Source: Asterias amurensis (taxonomy: Eukaryota > Echinodermata > Asteroidea > Forcipulatida > Asteriidae). From it: a DNA stretch of 64,000 nucleotides. The notes beneath the pieces are model-generated. The model had not been told where the DNA came from. It did not search any database and was given only the letters and a program-made list of their open reading frames with translations. Numbering within the stretch: the first letter of the stretch is position 1; each line of letters opens with the position of its first letter. The DNA lies in assembly GCF_032118995.1 (NCBI RefSeq), contig NC_092663.1:5022001-5086000 (forward strand). The letters are read 5' to 3'. This document shows positions 1 to 12,500 of the stretch, piece by piece. The translations under genes and the position numbers were made by a program.

Positions 1-929
1 GGAGTCTGTGTATTGTGTCTAGAAACTCGCAGCTTTGTCCCTACATCGGGATGTTTACTGATTTCCCCTGCTTTGCTAGAAGCCCATAGTCAACACATCA
101 CCCCAGGAAAACACCATTTATTCCTACTTGTGTAAATCACTTCATCGTCTCGCGTAACAGAATTCACAGGCTACCGTGTTGACTCTAGAAAATGGCGGTC
201 TGGCTGCAAAATTGTTTGCCTGTTGAAATGACTTGATGGAATGTGGTGTATGGCAGAGTAGCACTGCTAGAAATGTAAGCCGAGTACATCACGTATTGAC
301 TTCTTCTATAGGCCTACTTCACTCAAGTATCAAAAGTTCAAACGGCTATATGAACTTTTGAGGCCAGAGTGAAAGTTCTTAACACTATATGTTCTGTAAA
401 GATGGAGAGAACGTCGCTGTATCCAAACTGTGTACAATTTGGTTATACCGGCGGTCCTTAGTTCGGATAACAAGCTACTTTTCACCAGTGTGTTTCTCAA
501 AATTAGCTAGAGTTACATACCGGAGAACCCAACTATGAATGCTTTAAGAGCGAAACATTTCAAACAATTTTAATAGCCCATTCATTAAGATTAAGAGTTT
601 TTACGAATCAGGAGAGTGAGTTGATTTGGTAATGCACTAGTATGCTGCGAAGTAAAATTGTTGATTTCAATCAACATTTCGTTTTCAATCAACACTATTT
701 CCATACAAGCATAAACATAACACATGAATACATAGAAGTCACTGACTTTATTGTTATATTTCTCAGCTCATAGAGGAGTACAGCACCGGGCTGCTGCGGC
801 ATGCCGTCCGTTGCGCTCCAAAGGCTTTTGCATTCACAACATCAACCTTCCCTCACAGGTACGCATCTACCCATGGGTGAAGAGAAGCAACTATGGTGAT
901 GCATATTGCTCAAATGACAAAAGTGTCAC

Positions 930-1015
930 GACCAGGATTCGAACACACACCCCAATGACTTAACCACCAGAACTTGAATCCAACGCCACAAACCGCTCAT
1001 CCTTGACACCCTGTG
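930..1015 (-). repeat. Diverged tRNA-derived SINE
   Basis: Minus-strand B box GTTCGAATCCTGGTCGTGAC and a decayed A-box region (GGATGAGCGGTTTG). Confidence 0.7.
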
Positions 1016-1222
1016 TTAATAACCTACAGCTTGCACTGTAGGTGTCGCAGTAACATTGTATAAGGCAAATACTTAGTCATTATTCATGACAGATAGAATG
1101 TATCAAGTTGGCGACAAAGGGCTAGACCTCTAGTAATGAATGGCGGTTCACGGCTGTATAACAAAGATGGCAGCCCGTGGCTATGTTCGAGAAACTCGAA
1201 ACAATTTTGCCGAAAACCCTTC

Positions 1223-1465
1223 TTAAAGGCACAGGACACTATTGGTAATTACTCAAAATAATTGTTAGGATAAAAACTTACTTGGTAACGAGCAATGGGA
1301 AGCTGTTGGTGTATACAACATTGTGATAAAGTATAAACAACAACTTCAAGCCTGAAGCCCTTTTAAGGATCTGAAAGCACGTGGAACATGTTTGTTCTTG
1401 TATTATTTTCTTGAAACCTCGATTCCCAACCAAATGAGTCCAAATGTTCACAGATTTGGTGTTTA
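1223..1465. mobile_element. Truncated, diverged copy of the 390-bp TTAA family
   Basis: Starts with TTAAAGGCACAGGACACTAT and keeps TACTTGGTAACGAGCAATGG; the far half is missing or unrecognisable. Confidence 0.7.
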
Positions 1466-2861
1466 ATGCTTCTCGCACTGTTTATACTATCTAGGCTACA
1501 TTTACATAGGAATAAGTCAATTGAACGGTTCAAAAACCAAAGGTATCTTTGCCTTTAAGTTATACGTGCCTTTTTTAATCTTGCTGATTCAATTAAAAAC
1601 AACGACGTCAGAGATAAAAGCGACTGTGTCAAGTCTAATTGGGCTAAATCCGTCAGTCATCGGGCCCACTCATCGAACATTACAGTTGAGGCCCTGTCTA
1701 TAAAAAGCTATATTATTATACAATGAAATGAGATGTTGTCTCATCAAGCCAACAGAAGCTTGCATCCCAACTTTAACTCAAGCCCTATTTAAGAATCCCC
1801 GAGCAAGTCCATAACCCCGGGTTTACCTGCCAAACAAAGAAGCCCCAACCCTTTTTTTTTTTTAATTCCGGGACCAAGTATAGGTCCTTTCTGAGTTTGT
1901 TAGTATGGTTCTGGTTTGCTTGTTGGGGTGTAGTGGCGGTAGTTTGTATGTCTGTCTGTGATTTTTTTTATACTAGGGGGGGGGGGTATTCATTTTACTT
2001 GTTTTTATTTGTGGGCCATTATTAACCCCATGGAACATGGTTTAAGGGGGCAAATATTTTTCTTTTCAACATCAAAGAGGAATCTCATTTTTTTTAAAGG
2101 TTGGAATTATAGGACACTCAACAGGACCCCACAAACCCGAAAAGGTTATGGATATCTTTTCAACAATTCTTTAAAAGAATTATCTGTGCAGATTATCTTA
2201 CGAACATTAAGTGGTATAAAAGGAATCTTTGTAAACCCAAATCTTCAGATTTGTCTTTTCGTTTTCTCCTTTTTTCATTGATACACTGTTTTATTGTACG
2301 GAGATGTTTGTGAGTAATACGAGATTCCAAATTTAGATTTAAATTAATTAATATATCATGGTATGCATGATATGTTCCTAAATCAATACATCTTGTGTAA
2401 GAAGATATCCTACTAGTCCATAAAACTCCCTTCAGTGTTTATCGATCGAAGGAATGTAGGAATTCTAAATCCCACTTAGTGTCAAAGAAAAGGTTAAGAT
2501 GGTACTCGCTATTTCTAAAGAAATGCCGGTACTGGCTTGCTGTTAGAGTATGTAAGTATAAGATGAATTTCGGCTAGTTTATTGATACTTAAAACCAGAA
2601 GGGGAGATGTTTAACCCCCAAATTAACTCTCCAAAGTGTATTGTCTTTTAAATAAATACAATTAGGCCTATCTCGAAGGTTAGGGCCACTTCAGCGACAC
2701 AAAACCGTACACGCATTTTTTCTGCTTTTTTTCACTTTTTCTTTCTGTTCACTAGCCACTTGCAAAAATAACTTGCAAAACAAATTTTAAAAGAAAGGAC
2801 TAGTAACTTTAAAATTACGTATAGTTTAACGAAAATTAAAAGTCAAGGTTGAGGGCAACAA

Positions 2862-2996
2862 GGTCATGTTTCCGTACAACGCCACCACTTTTTCATTCGA
2901 AATGAGTATCTAATTTACCTCAATGAGATATCCCTTTATGTACAAAATAAGTGTACAAATGAGTGAAAAAGTGGTTGTGTACACGGAAAGTTATCC
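2862..2996. mobile_element. hAT-like foldback MITE, diverged copy
   Basis: Same family as at 3317, with substitutions in the core (GTACAACGCCACCAC). Flanks GGCAACAA and GGCAACCA look like a decayed 8-bp duplication, so it is older than the other copies. Confidence 0.85.
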
Positions 2997-3316
2997 GGCA
3001 ACCATTACAAAGGCAAGGTTATTACTACTACATAGGTGCGAATTGACTCGGCTGACGGTACAAAGTGACCAGCTTTGTCAAGGTACGAAGTGAACCGAAG
3101 ATACTAAGTACAAGGGTTGACTTCACACCGACTGTCTAAACTTATGACTATAGTCATGTATAAGTTATTAAACTAGTCCTATGTTGAGATAAGACTATAG
3201 TCTTCACTCTTGGTGAAATTCACTCAAGGGCACGAAGTGATAAAGGTATGAAGGTGTTTGACATCCGATCCGCTAGGGGGGACGAGCCTGGGTGGGAACG
3301 AGGCAATAAACAGAAC

Positions 3317-3448
3317 GGATAACTTTCCGTATGGCGCCACCACTTTTTCACTCATTTTTACAAAAAGGGATATCTCATTGAGGTAAATTAGATACTATAT
3401 TATTTCATTTCGAATGAAAAAGTGGTGGCGCCATACGGAAACTTTTCC
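3317..3448. mobile_element. hAT-like foldback MITE, copy with perfect 8-bp TSD
   Basis: A 132-bp near-palindrome with ends GGATAACTTTCCGTATGGCG and CATACGGAAACTTTTCC. Arms share the core TGGCGCCACCACTTTTTCA. Flanked by the direct 8-bp repeat AACAGAAC (3309-3316, 3449-3456). Non-coding. An 8-bp target duplication is typical of hAT elements. Confidence 0.95.
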
Positions 3449-4171
3449 AACAGAACCACCGACCATTGGGATGGGTTGCCCTTCGCTCAAATGTACGTAG
3501 TATTATCATAGCTCACCGTGCACGTGGAATGACTAATACAAAAACTTAAAGAGTTTGGACAAGTCGACTCATCCCCAACAAAAATACAATGTCTCAGGCC
3601 ACAACACATAATTTTAACCCCATGCAGTTATTGAAAAAAAAGAATATTTTACTCACCCTATCATTCTAGTTGTGCCTCGAATTAACCCAGGATCACTCCA
3701 AAACGATGTCCACGAAAACAACACATGTCCTGAAATATCTTGGGTAGCTCTGTGCACAGCATTAAGGGGGAGCACATGGGAAGATGTATGGGCGGTGTAC
3801 GCTTCGATAGGCCAGGGTAGTAATCGACGACTTGCTGCTACATGTGCTCGGTTCCACAATACTGCTGACGCAATCTAACACAAAAATGTCTCTGACAAAC
3901 GGCTGGCTGTGATTGGCCATTACGTCACGATACAGGGGAACTAATGACAGGTTTTGTTGATTTTTTTCCAGCCAGGGGATATTTTGAATTTCTGTTTCAG
4001 AAATGTAACCGGCCAAGTGCGACCCTACGGAGCCCCAAAAGGGACAGTACAAAAAAATATGAAAAGCAAAAAACAAAGTACACAATTATTTCGTGTACCC
4101 TCGAAATAATTCGTGTGTACCCCCCCCCCCCCCAACCTCCCCGAAAAAAATCTCAGTACCTCGAAATAACA

Positions 4172-4295
4172 AGATATCACAACCCGATGACATAACCACT
4201 AGAACTTTAATCAATGCTCTAAACCACTCGGCCATGACCCGCTAATAAAATAATTTCGTATTATTGTTATGTCAATAAAACACGGATATCTCGTA
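4172..4295 (-). repeat. Partial tRNA-derived SINE, same family as 6219
   Basis: Shares ACCCGATGACATAACCACTA through TATTGTTATGTCAATAA with 6219-6350. The B box is missing, and it is flanked on both sides by ACCTCGAAATAACAAGAT. Confidence 0.75.
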
Positions 4296-5436
4296 CCTCG
4301 AAATAACAAGATGTCATTATTTTGAGGTAACAAACTATATTTCGATTGTTCGAATTAATACTTGTGCAATATTTTTGTTTACCATTTCAATCGGTTTTAA
4401 TTCTCCATTGAGGGGCTCCGTGCGATCCAAATTGTTTGACGGAAAAACCACGACCCGTAACTTAACTAGGTTGCAAAGTTCATAAGCTATAAAAAGATGG
4501 GCCCGCATCATTAATAATTACGACTGGTGGCCTCTTTAAAAACATAGAGAATAGCTACAATTCCTTAATATTAAAGGGGAAGATTACGCACATTACTCCA
4601 AATCGTCTTAAATCGTTATTGCCGCAGGCTTCGCGGGGCACGCATACAGTACCTTGGGAATCTCACCATCATTTATTTATAAACCATTAATAATTTAAAA
4701 TAAAACCGGTCATTTGGTCAGAAGGAAAGTCCAGGGCTTATAGTCTTCAAAGAATTCCCAAATTTGTTTTAGACTTTGAGATGAGGCCATGATAAGGTGA
4801 GGGCGCTGTTTCGATTCTGAAACTCTCAATATAATGCATTGCTTCAGTCCTATTCGTAGATGCACTCGATAAAAATGTCAACCTGAATAAAACAAGTTTG
4901 TAACTTCAGTACACAAAAAGCTGTATGTCACTCTTTAACTGATTTTGAATTATAGCTAAAAATGATAGTATAAAGTGGTCTTCCTCTCTGACCATGCTTT
5001 GACATGACCAATAGCAGTAATTTATCAATATCCAAAGGTTTCAGTCAGGATGCATATCTTCAATAGCGCCATCTCGTGACAAGATTCAACATGTACTTTT
5101 TGCTGAGCAGCTCAGTATATCTGGATAAGCAATAAAACATAAAGCTATGACGTCGATACTTTTGGCGCAATCAACGCTCTTTATTTTTTGCATTTGTGTT
5201 TTTAGTTCAATATCTGCTTTGTAAACTGATAATACTTCACCAACACTGGTAATATTACATGTCCATCCACCGATTACTTTGTTTGTGTTCAAACCAAAAA
5301 CGCATGTCCAGTTCTTCTTTTCGTGGGCGCTTGTTAATTGTATTTTTAAATATATTGCCTTTTTATAAATCACTGCCCTGTTGTAAGCAGTGTCGTATAA
5401 ACAATCATAATAATCATAATAATATCTAGTTTTTGT

Positions 5437-6350
5437 TTATCAGCTCATTAAAACATTACAATAACCGTTTCATTCAATGCGCTTTAAGCGGAACAATAAC
5501 ACTGGGTCTTTACTCTGGGCCAATAGCATGTTTTCTTGCTTCAGCTCTATCGGGATACAGCCATGAGCTGCCGTGGCGTTCCAAAGGCTTTTTCATACAC
5601 AATATCAACATGATCGCCGGTGTCAGATGCAATTATGTCCGCCATGCAATACCGTCCGCTCCGGACACTTTTGCATATGCAATCGTGTCCGGGGCTATGC
5701 AAAAACCCTCCGGCGGACATGTAAATGACTGTACATGTATGTGCACGCGTAAGCGAGCGTGCATGCACTGAACCTACGTATATTATGCAGCAAGAATGTT
5801 CACGTGTTTTATGGTTGCAGCTTAAATACCCAACGGCCAAACTAATCCCATTTCCTTCATTTTATTTTTGTCCTATAACTTTAATCTTTTTTTTCGCAAT
5901 TGTATGTACATGTATTGTTATTGTTTTTTGTATAAAGTGGCAGAAGAAAAAATAATAATAATGCACTTAGCTTGTAAAAAATTGCAAACGTGTTCCGTCG
6001 ACCAAGGGCGTTTAATTTACTGCAAGGGCGGTTTTGCACGGGACACAACTGCAAATGCAAATGCGAACACGATTGTATATGCAAAACCGTCCGGCGGACA
6101 TTATTGCATATGAAATAATGTCATCCGGATAGTATTGCATGAAGGAAATAGCGACACCGGTACCCGTTCCTCCGGAGAATCGCATATACAGTGAAACATC
6201 GTGAACATGGGCAGAAGTGTCATGACCAGGATTCGAACCCACAACCCGATGACATAACCACTAGAACTTTAATCGATGCTCTAAACCACTCGGCCATGAC
6301 CCGCTAATAAAATAATTTCGTATTATTGTTATGTCAATAACACACGGATA
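5437..6350. repeat. Composite CpG-containing repeat shared with 751-1015
   Basis: CGTTCCAAAGGCTTTTTCAT followed by CACAATATCAACATG also occurs, diverged, at 815-848, and both composites end in a tRNA-type SINE head. Between 5635 and 6150, GTCCGCC, CCGTCCG, CGGCGGACAT and GCATATGCAA recur in both orientations. Open frames here lie on both strands, overlap and resemble nothing known. Confidence 0.55.
6219..6303 (-). repeat. tRNA-derived SINE head (Leu/Ser type)
   Basis: On the minus strand, A box TGGCCGAGTGG and B box GGTTCGAATCC are separated by a long variable-arm-sized spacer. No intact cloverleaf. The adjoining tail to 6350 also occurs at 4240-4295. Confidence 0.85.
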
Positions 6351-6563
6351 TCAAAATTACCATAAAACGTTTCGTTGGGTGATAGGTTTCCAACCGTATC
6401 ATCATAATTCCAGTATTGCACAACTCCCTAGTCTACCGGCCCACTAACTTGATCATTTACACGTTGCCATGGCAATCAAAGCCTAACAATAAACTGGCTT
6501 GATTAGCCTTCTTGGGGGAAAAGAGTCGTTTACACTCGGTGCCAACATTCTACATCACCGTGG

Positions 6564-9500
6564 ATGCCGCCAGTTCAGCTGAATTTTCCCGCGCAGTTTC
6601 GATCGAAACGCAACAAAACCACCACTGCGGCAGGTCATACCTTGGCTACTGGAGATTTGTCAACGTGTTATTACAACGTGAACAGAGCGACCATGGACAT
6701 GGAGGATTATTTTGAAATATTTTACGTAAGTATAAAACAAAATACCGTGTTCCCTTAATGTGAAATTATACAGCCAGGTTTGGTAGAGAGCTGACAAAAT
6801 AGTCGCAGACAGTCATCATATTTTATGTGATCAAGCATAATGCCTATTATACGAAAAAAAAATAAGTTTAATATGTTGTGTGAGTCAAGAGATGGTGAAA
6901 AGCAATGCACAAATTTTCAACTTGTAAACACATTTCCCCGAATTATGGTTGTAACAACCGTAATCAGCTGTTGCGTTTGTTTTTTTTTTTGTTAAGTGTT
7001 TAGTAATTTTTTTTTTTTTTTTTTTTTTTTTTGGGGGGGGGCAGGGTGGATAGGTAGCTGGTTATAAGATAAATTTGTTCACAAAGGGAACTGGTTCTTT
7101 AATATTACTTCATAACCAGTAAGCCTTTCATTCAAGACTAAACATTGACTTTACCAATCCTGTATATATACCTTAAAATCAATTTCGGATTATTTTTCTA
7201 TCGACTCCTGGATGGTATTTTGGCCGTTGCGTTTATAATAACAAAACGCAGACAATAACAGACTGAGGACGTCGTGAGTTTTTTCTTTCAATATAAGAAA
7301 AAAGACTATATAATACACACATTACCGAAAATAAACACTTTTGTGATAGGGCATTATTTTTCATATGTCGTCACTAAACAAATAGGGGGAGTTTTTTTAA
7401 TCATTGTATTTTTGGTTCGCTTGAAAACCATGGTCTTTTAGGGAACGTCGCTATAATACTGCTATCATTTAGTACCTTCAAAAGTATTATTTTCGTTTAT
7501 ACTTATATGTTCGTGTTTTTTTCAAAGTTTTTTTTTTAGGGTTCAATTAACACAACCGAAATGATGGTTTAACTAAGAACCAGTGCCAAATATCAAACAA
7601 TTTTTTTAACACAAAGACAAGCTTAGGACAAACAAATTATGCTTACCTGAAAAAGGTATCAGCCAATTATTATGATATTAAAAATACAGTTTAATTTAAG
7701 TCATATCTCTATGAGTTATATTCTCCATTGTCTTATAGCCTTAGGTCGATACTTGAAATAATAATAAAAAGTGCATCCGTTTATAAGACACTGTACACCT
7801 CCGGTAACTTTTAAAGACCAGCATTCCTACTTGGTGAATCTGAACTAATCTTTTCAAGCATAAAAAAAAGAATCTGTAAACAAATTTGGTTCAATTGATT
7901 TTTGAAGTTGCAAGAGAATAATGACAGAAAAAATACCCTTATTGCACAACTTTGTTGCTTTCAGATGCTTACTAAAATGTTTTAGACCTGAAGTAGGCCT
8001 ATTTAAGTTGGAGTGGGAAATTTACTCTTTCTCCAAAACTATGTTGCTTTATTAGAGGGAGCCGTTTCTCACAATGTTTTATATTATCAGTAGCTCTCCA
8101 TTGCTGGTTACCAATAGTGCACAATGCATTTAAAGGGATGCTGCAGGGAATTAAAATATTAAAATAAAACAGTTAATTTTGCTGTCATTTATTTCTGATA
8201 TATGTATTGAACCTCAATAAAAATTTTCACTTGCGTAATTAGCGAATAAATCATGCCCCCCCCCCCTTTTGTGGATTGTTACCGCCCCCTACAATCGACG
8301 TCACGTCGGAAATTTAAACATATCGTCGGCAAAAAGAGTCTGGTCCCTAACTACACGCGCCTAGGTACCAGGCCACACAGTGCACACGTCTCTATATGCA
8401 CACAGCCAGGGGGTCCGACGGCTCGGGTTCCCGACATGACGTCACGTTTATGCCCCTTTTAGGGGCGGGGTGGGTTCCCCTTATCTCTTGAAAACCATTT
8501 TTAAAATACTTGCGCATTTAATAAAAAATAACATAAAAAAATTCAGGTTTGAAAAGTCATGTTTAATCGTTTAAATTATTAAAAAAAAAAAACTGCAGCC
8601 ACCTTTTAAACAATATCGCAGCTCGCAGGTATTATAAAACAATTAACGAGTATTTGTCTTTGTTTTTCTTCTTGTTTACTTGGCCTTTAAGTGGTTTCCA
8701 TATAAGAGTGATTTAGCTCAAAACACAAAGCAGTTTGGCTACAACGAATCCTGCTTACTCCTGTTTAATTTTGCGTGCTGCATTACTAAGTCGATTATAA
8801 CACTAACAAACTGCTGCACTGCAATTATTGTATGAAGGGCATAACAATCATTGATGTAGGTATTGATTCTTATTAATTAAGACCATGCAGGATTGAATGC
8901 CATGAAACGTGCCGTGCATTTAGTGCTGGCCACTTCATTAAGGACCATTTTATTACTAAATATTTACTAATGTTGGTTTTATTAAATAATGTTCGTCTTT
9001 TTTGCCACACGACTTATGGGGTTTCAATTACAACACTAGGGTCGGTGAATATCAGACTTATTTAAAACAATCAAACCAAATTGTAGCAACACATCCGCCA
9101 GTACATAAACTTTTAGGTTTATAATGGATTATTATTTTTTCGAAAACCAAAAAGCCGTGTCATTCATCAAAATGGTGTATGACAGAATATGTTAATAATA
9201 TTTTGACGTAATTTCTAAAAAATATGTGAATACAACCATACTATTTGAGTAATTACTGGGCTAACATTTTCCGTAAAGGTCATCTGATTGTGTACAATTT
9301 TCAGACAGACGGTATGTCTGTGTGTGATCATCATTCGTTTATTAATTAATATGGTAGCTGTCATATTATTCCTCTTTGGAAAATTATTCTTTATTTATTA
9401 AATTAAACATTCTTTGTGAGGAGAGCTTGAAAACCCTAAAAGCAATTAAGTTAGTGAAATAGCTACGGATCGGTAGTTCTGTTTTATGATGGTGAATTTA

Positions 9501-12500
9501 ACACGTTGTGTTTGGATGTCACTTTTAAAGGTTGTCTTTATGGTTTTAAAGTTTTGAAAAGGTGGATAGGTTGAAAACCAAAGATATGGCAACGTTATTT
9601 GAAAGTAGAAGGCTCACAAAATGACTGGTGTCCAATTTAAAAGAAAAACCTCTACATCAACCATGCTAAAAAAATATGTTAAACTGGGGACAGATCAAAG
9701 TTTTTCGTGTTTTTCACTTAAAGGCAGAGGACACCATTGGTAATAACTCAAAATAACTATTAGCACAAAACCTTTCTTGGTGACGAGTAAATGGAGAGAG
9801 GTTGATGGTGTTAAACATTGTGAGAAACGGCTCCCTATGAAGTGCCATAGTTTTTGAGAAAGAAGTAATTTTCCACGAATTTGATTTCGAGACCTCAAGT
9901 TTAGAATTTGAGGTCTCGAAATCAACCATCTAAACGCACACAACTTCGGGTGACAAGGGTGTTTTTTTCTTTCATTATTATCTAGCAACTTCAATGACCG
10001 ATTGAACTCAAATTTTCACAGGTTTGTTATTTTATGCATATGTTGAGATACACCAACTGTGAAGGCTAGTCTTTGACAATTACCAATAGCGTCCAGTGCC
10101 TTTAAACTTGACCGCGCCTATGTTGATGAAATATTCACCTTCTTTGTTGATAGGTGTTGTCATTCAACAATAGAAGATGGCAACCGATTACCTCTCAAAA
10201 TATACAATAATAAACTGTGTATTTAATAAAGGGATCAGTTGCTTGCAACGCCTCCGTGGCATGCTGACTGGCCTTTTTCCATAATTGATTTCCTTTCTCT
10301 AGTATCATAGTTTTGGGGGTTTGTTTTAATTGTTTGTTGTTGTTGTTTTGGTGGGTTTTTTTCCTGAGTGTGTTGTTTACATGCCAAGTATTGCCTGTGT
10401 TTTTATCACAAATTATCAAAATTAGTTGTATAATGTGGTACGTCTACCATTATTAACAACAAGACTTGGTGATGTTGTACACAAAAGTGCGATGGCAGAG
10501 TTTCGTAGGATTAACGCAATCGAATAGTTCAAAGAACAACACGTCCCTCGTTAAAGGCAGTGGACACTATTGGTAATTACTCAAAGTAATTCTCAGCATA
10601 TAACCTCACTTGGTAATGAGTAATGGATGGGGAGAGGTTGGTAGTATAAAACATTGTGAGAAACGGCTCCCTCTGAAGTGACGTAGTTTTCGAGAAAGAA
10701 GTCATTTTCCACGAATTTGATTTCGAGACCTTAAGTTTAGAATTTGAGGTCTCGAAATCAAGCATCTGAAAGCACACAACTTCGTGTGACAAGGGTGTTT
10801 TTTTTCTTTCATAGTTATCTCGCAACTCCGACGACCAATCGAGCTAAAAATTTAGGTTTGTTATTACTTTATGCATTTGTTGAGATACACCAATTGAAAA
10901 GACTGGTCTTAGACAATTCCCAATAGTGTCAATAAAATGAGTCAGCACATGCCGACGGACTCAAAGCAGGGTCAAGTCCATCAAAAGGCTCGACCATTCC
11001 ATCTACAGGCATGTTCTGTCGTTCATTGTGTTCATAATAACGTGTTAGAATCATAATAAGCATGTGGGTCGATTTCTACATGTGCCGAATTCCCATGATG
11101 TTTACATTACACGAAATGAGTGAAATATCAAGTACACAATGATCATCGGTTAGACATCAAGGGTCCAATTTCATCGAGCACAAAAAGTATGTTTACAAAA
11201 AACTATGCTCACCATAATATCGGATTAGTGATCGGTACCTTACCCCGTGTACTTGATCCTAAAACACATGCTTGTACATTTTTTCTTTTCTTTTTTTGCA
11301 AATGTGCAGCTACGTTTTAAAGTTTGATACCTGATTCCTTAATAGCACCATTTAATGGTTTACAAGTTACTATGGTGCAATATGTTGCCGATCAAACCAA
11401 GAACACCAAGGCGAGCCCCTTCTGTTTAGGATAAGTGCACTGCGTTATTATTTATGTGCATTACACAACACACGTGACCAACGGCTTTACGTCCCACTGG
11501 GTCTCGAACCCACACTCTGCTGATCAGAAACACCAGAGCTTGAATCCTGTGTTCTTATCCACTCGGGCCACGATGGACGGAGCACACAAACAGTCGCAGC
11601 CATTGGGGCGTGTATACAACTATACAGTCAGGGAACTCATGTGGAACCGTTACGTGTATGGTTAATTAGCGATACCAAGGGAAATTAAATTTTTATTTTT
11701 TCCAGGAATATTTTACAAAATAGTGAATATTTATGAGTGTAACGACGTAAATATTTTTAATGAGGAGAAGATGGAATATTCCATTCAGCGAGGCGAAAAC
11801 GAAATTTTTGTTTTCAACAAATGAAAATGTTCTTTCAGTTGCACGAATACCTTAAATAATAATTATTTAATTTGTACATCATCCAAGATCTTTGTCATTT
11901 GGCAGAAAATACTGACAACAATTCACAAGCGTGTGTTCAAGGATTCACTAAAACAAGGGTATTGTGTAATGATGTACACCGACGGACTTCTAGTATAAGA
12001 CAAACTGACGCGTTTCACCTGTGTGTTTTTGTGTGTGTTTTTTTTTAACTTAGCGAGTAATATCAAAATGTGTTTTCGGTCTAGTTGCAGACATGATGCC
12101 CGTGTGAGGGCTAATATAGCTATGTATGGTTTATTAAAACTGTCATTGCAGCACAAATGCTGAATGACAACAATGAGTGGAAAGGGCTTCATTGTTATTA
12201 ATATCATTATTAATATCATTATTAAGCCAGAATTTTTACATTGAAAAACATCACAACAGGAAGTCAAATAAGCCTAAAAGCCACAACATTGTAACTGAAT
12301 AAGAAGGGAAAGGTAACATCAACAAAAACAAATTGAGTTCAATATTATTAAGATTCTAAGCATTATTGGATAAGCAGATTGTTGTAGCATCAATCCAAAG
12401 ACAATCAACATAGTCCGGCAGCCAGGGAGTGAACCATGTTTTGTTGGATATATAATGTTTTTTTGCAGATTTCACCCAAGTAGGTCCCACTGTTCAAGAA

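Larger units (their letters stand above)
1..6500. other. Intergenic, repeat-rich, no supportable gene
   Basis: Apart from the repeats listed separately, I see no ORF with splice-site and protein support. 1-750 and 1470-2860 hold nothing I can name. 3020-3300 has weak GTAC(A/G)AAGTGA repetition. Confidence 0.5.

Noticed and set aside
5433-6242. Several overlapping ORFs of 70-110 codons on both strands
   Set aside because: They fall in a composite CpG-containing repeat and overlap each other on opposite strands; no protein similarity recognised.
6219-6303. Possible tRNA-Leu/Ser gene (minus strand)
   Set aside because: A and B boxes are good, but acceptor and anticodon stems do not pair and the sequence continues into a SINE body present elsewhere in the window.
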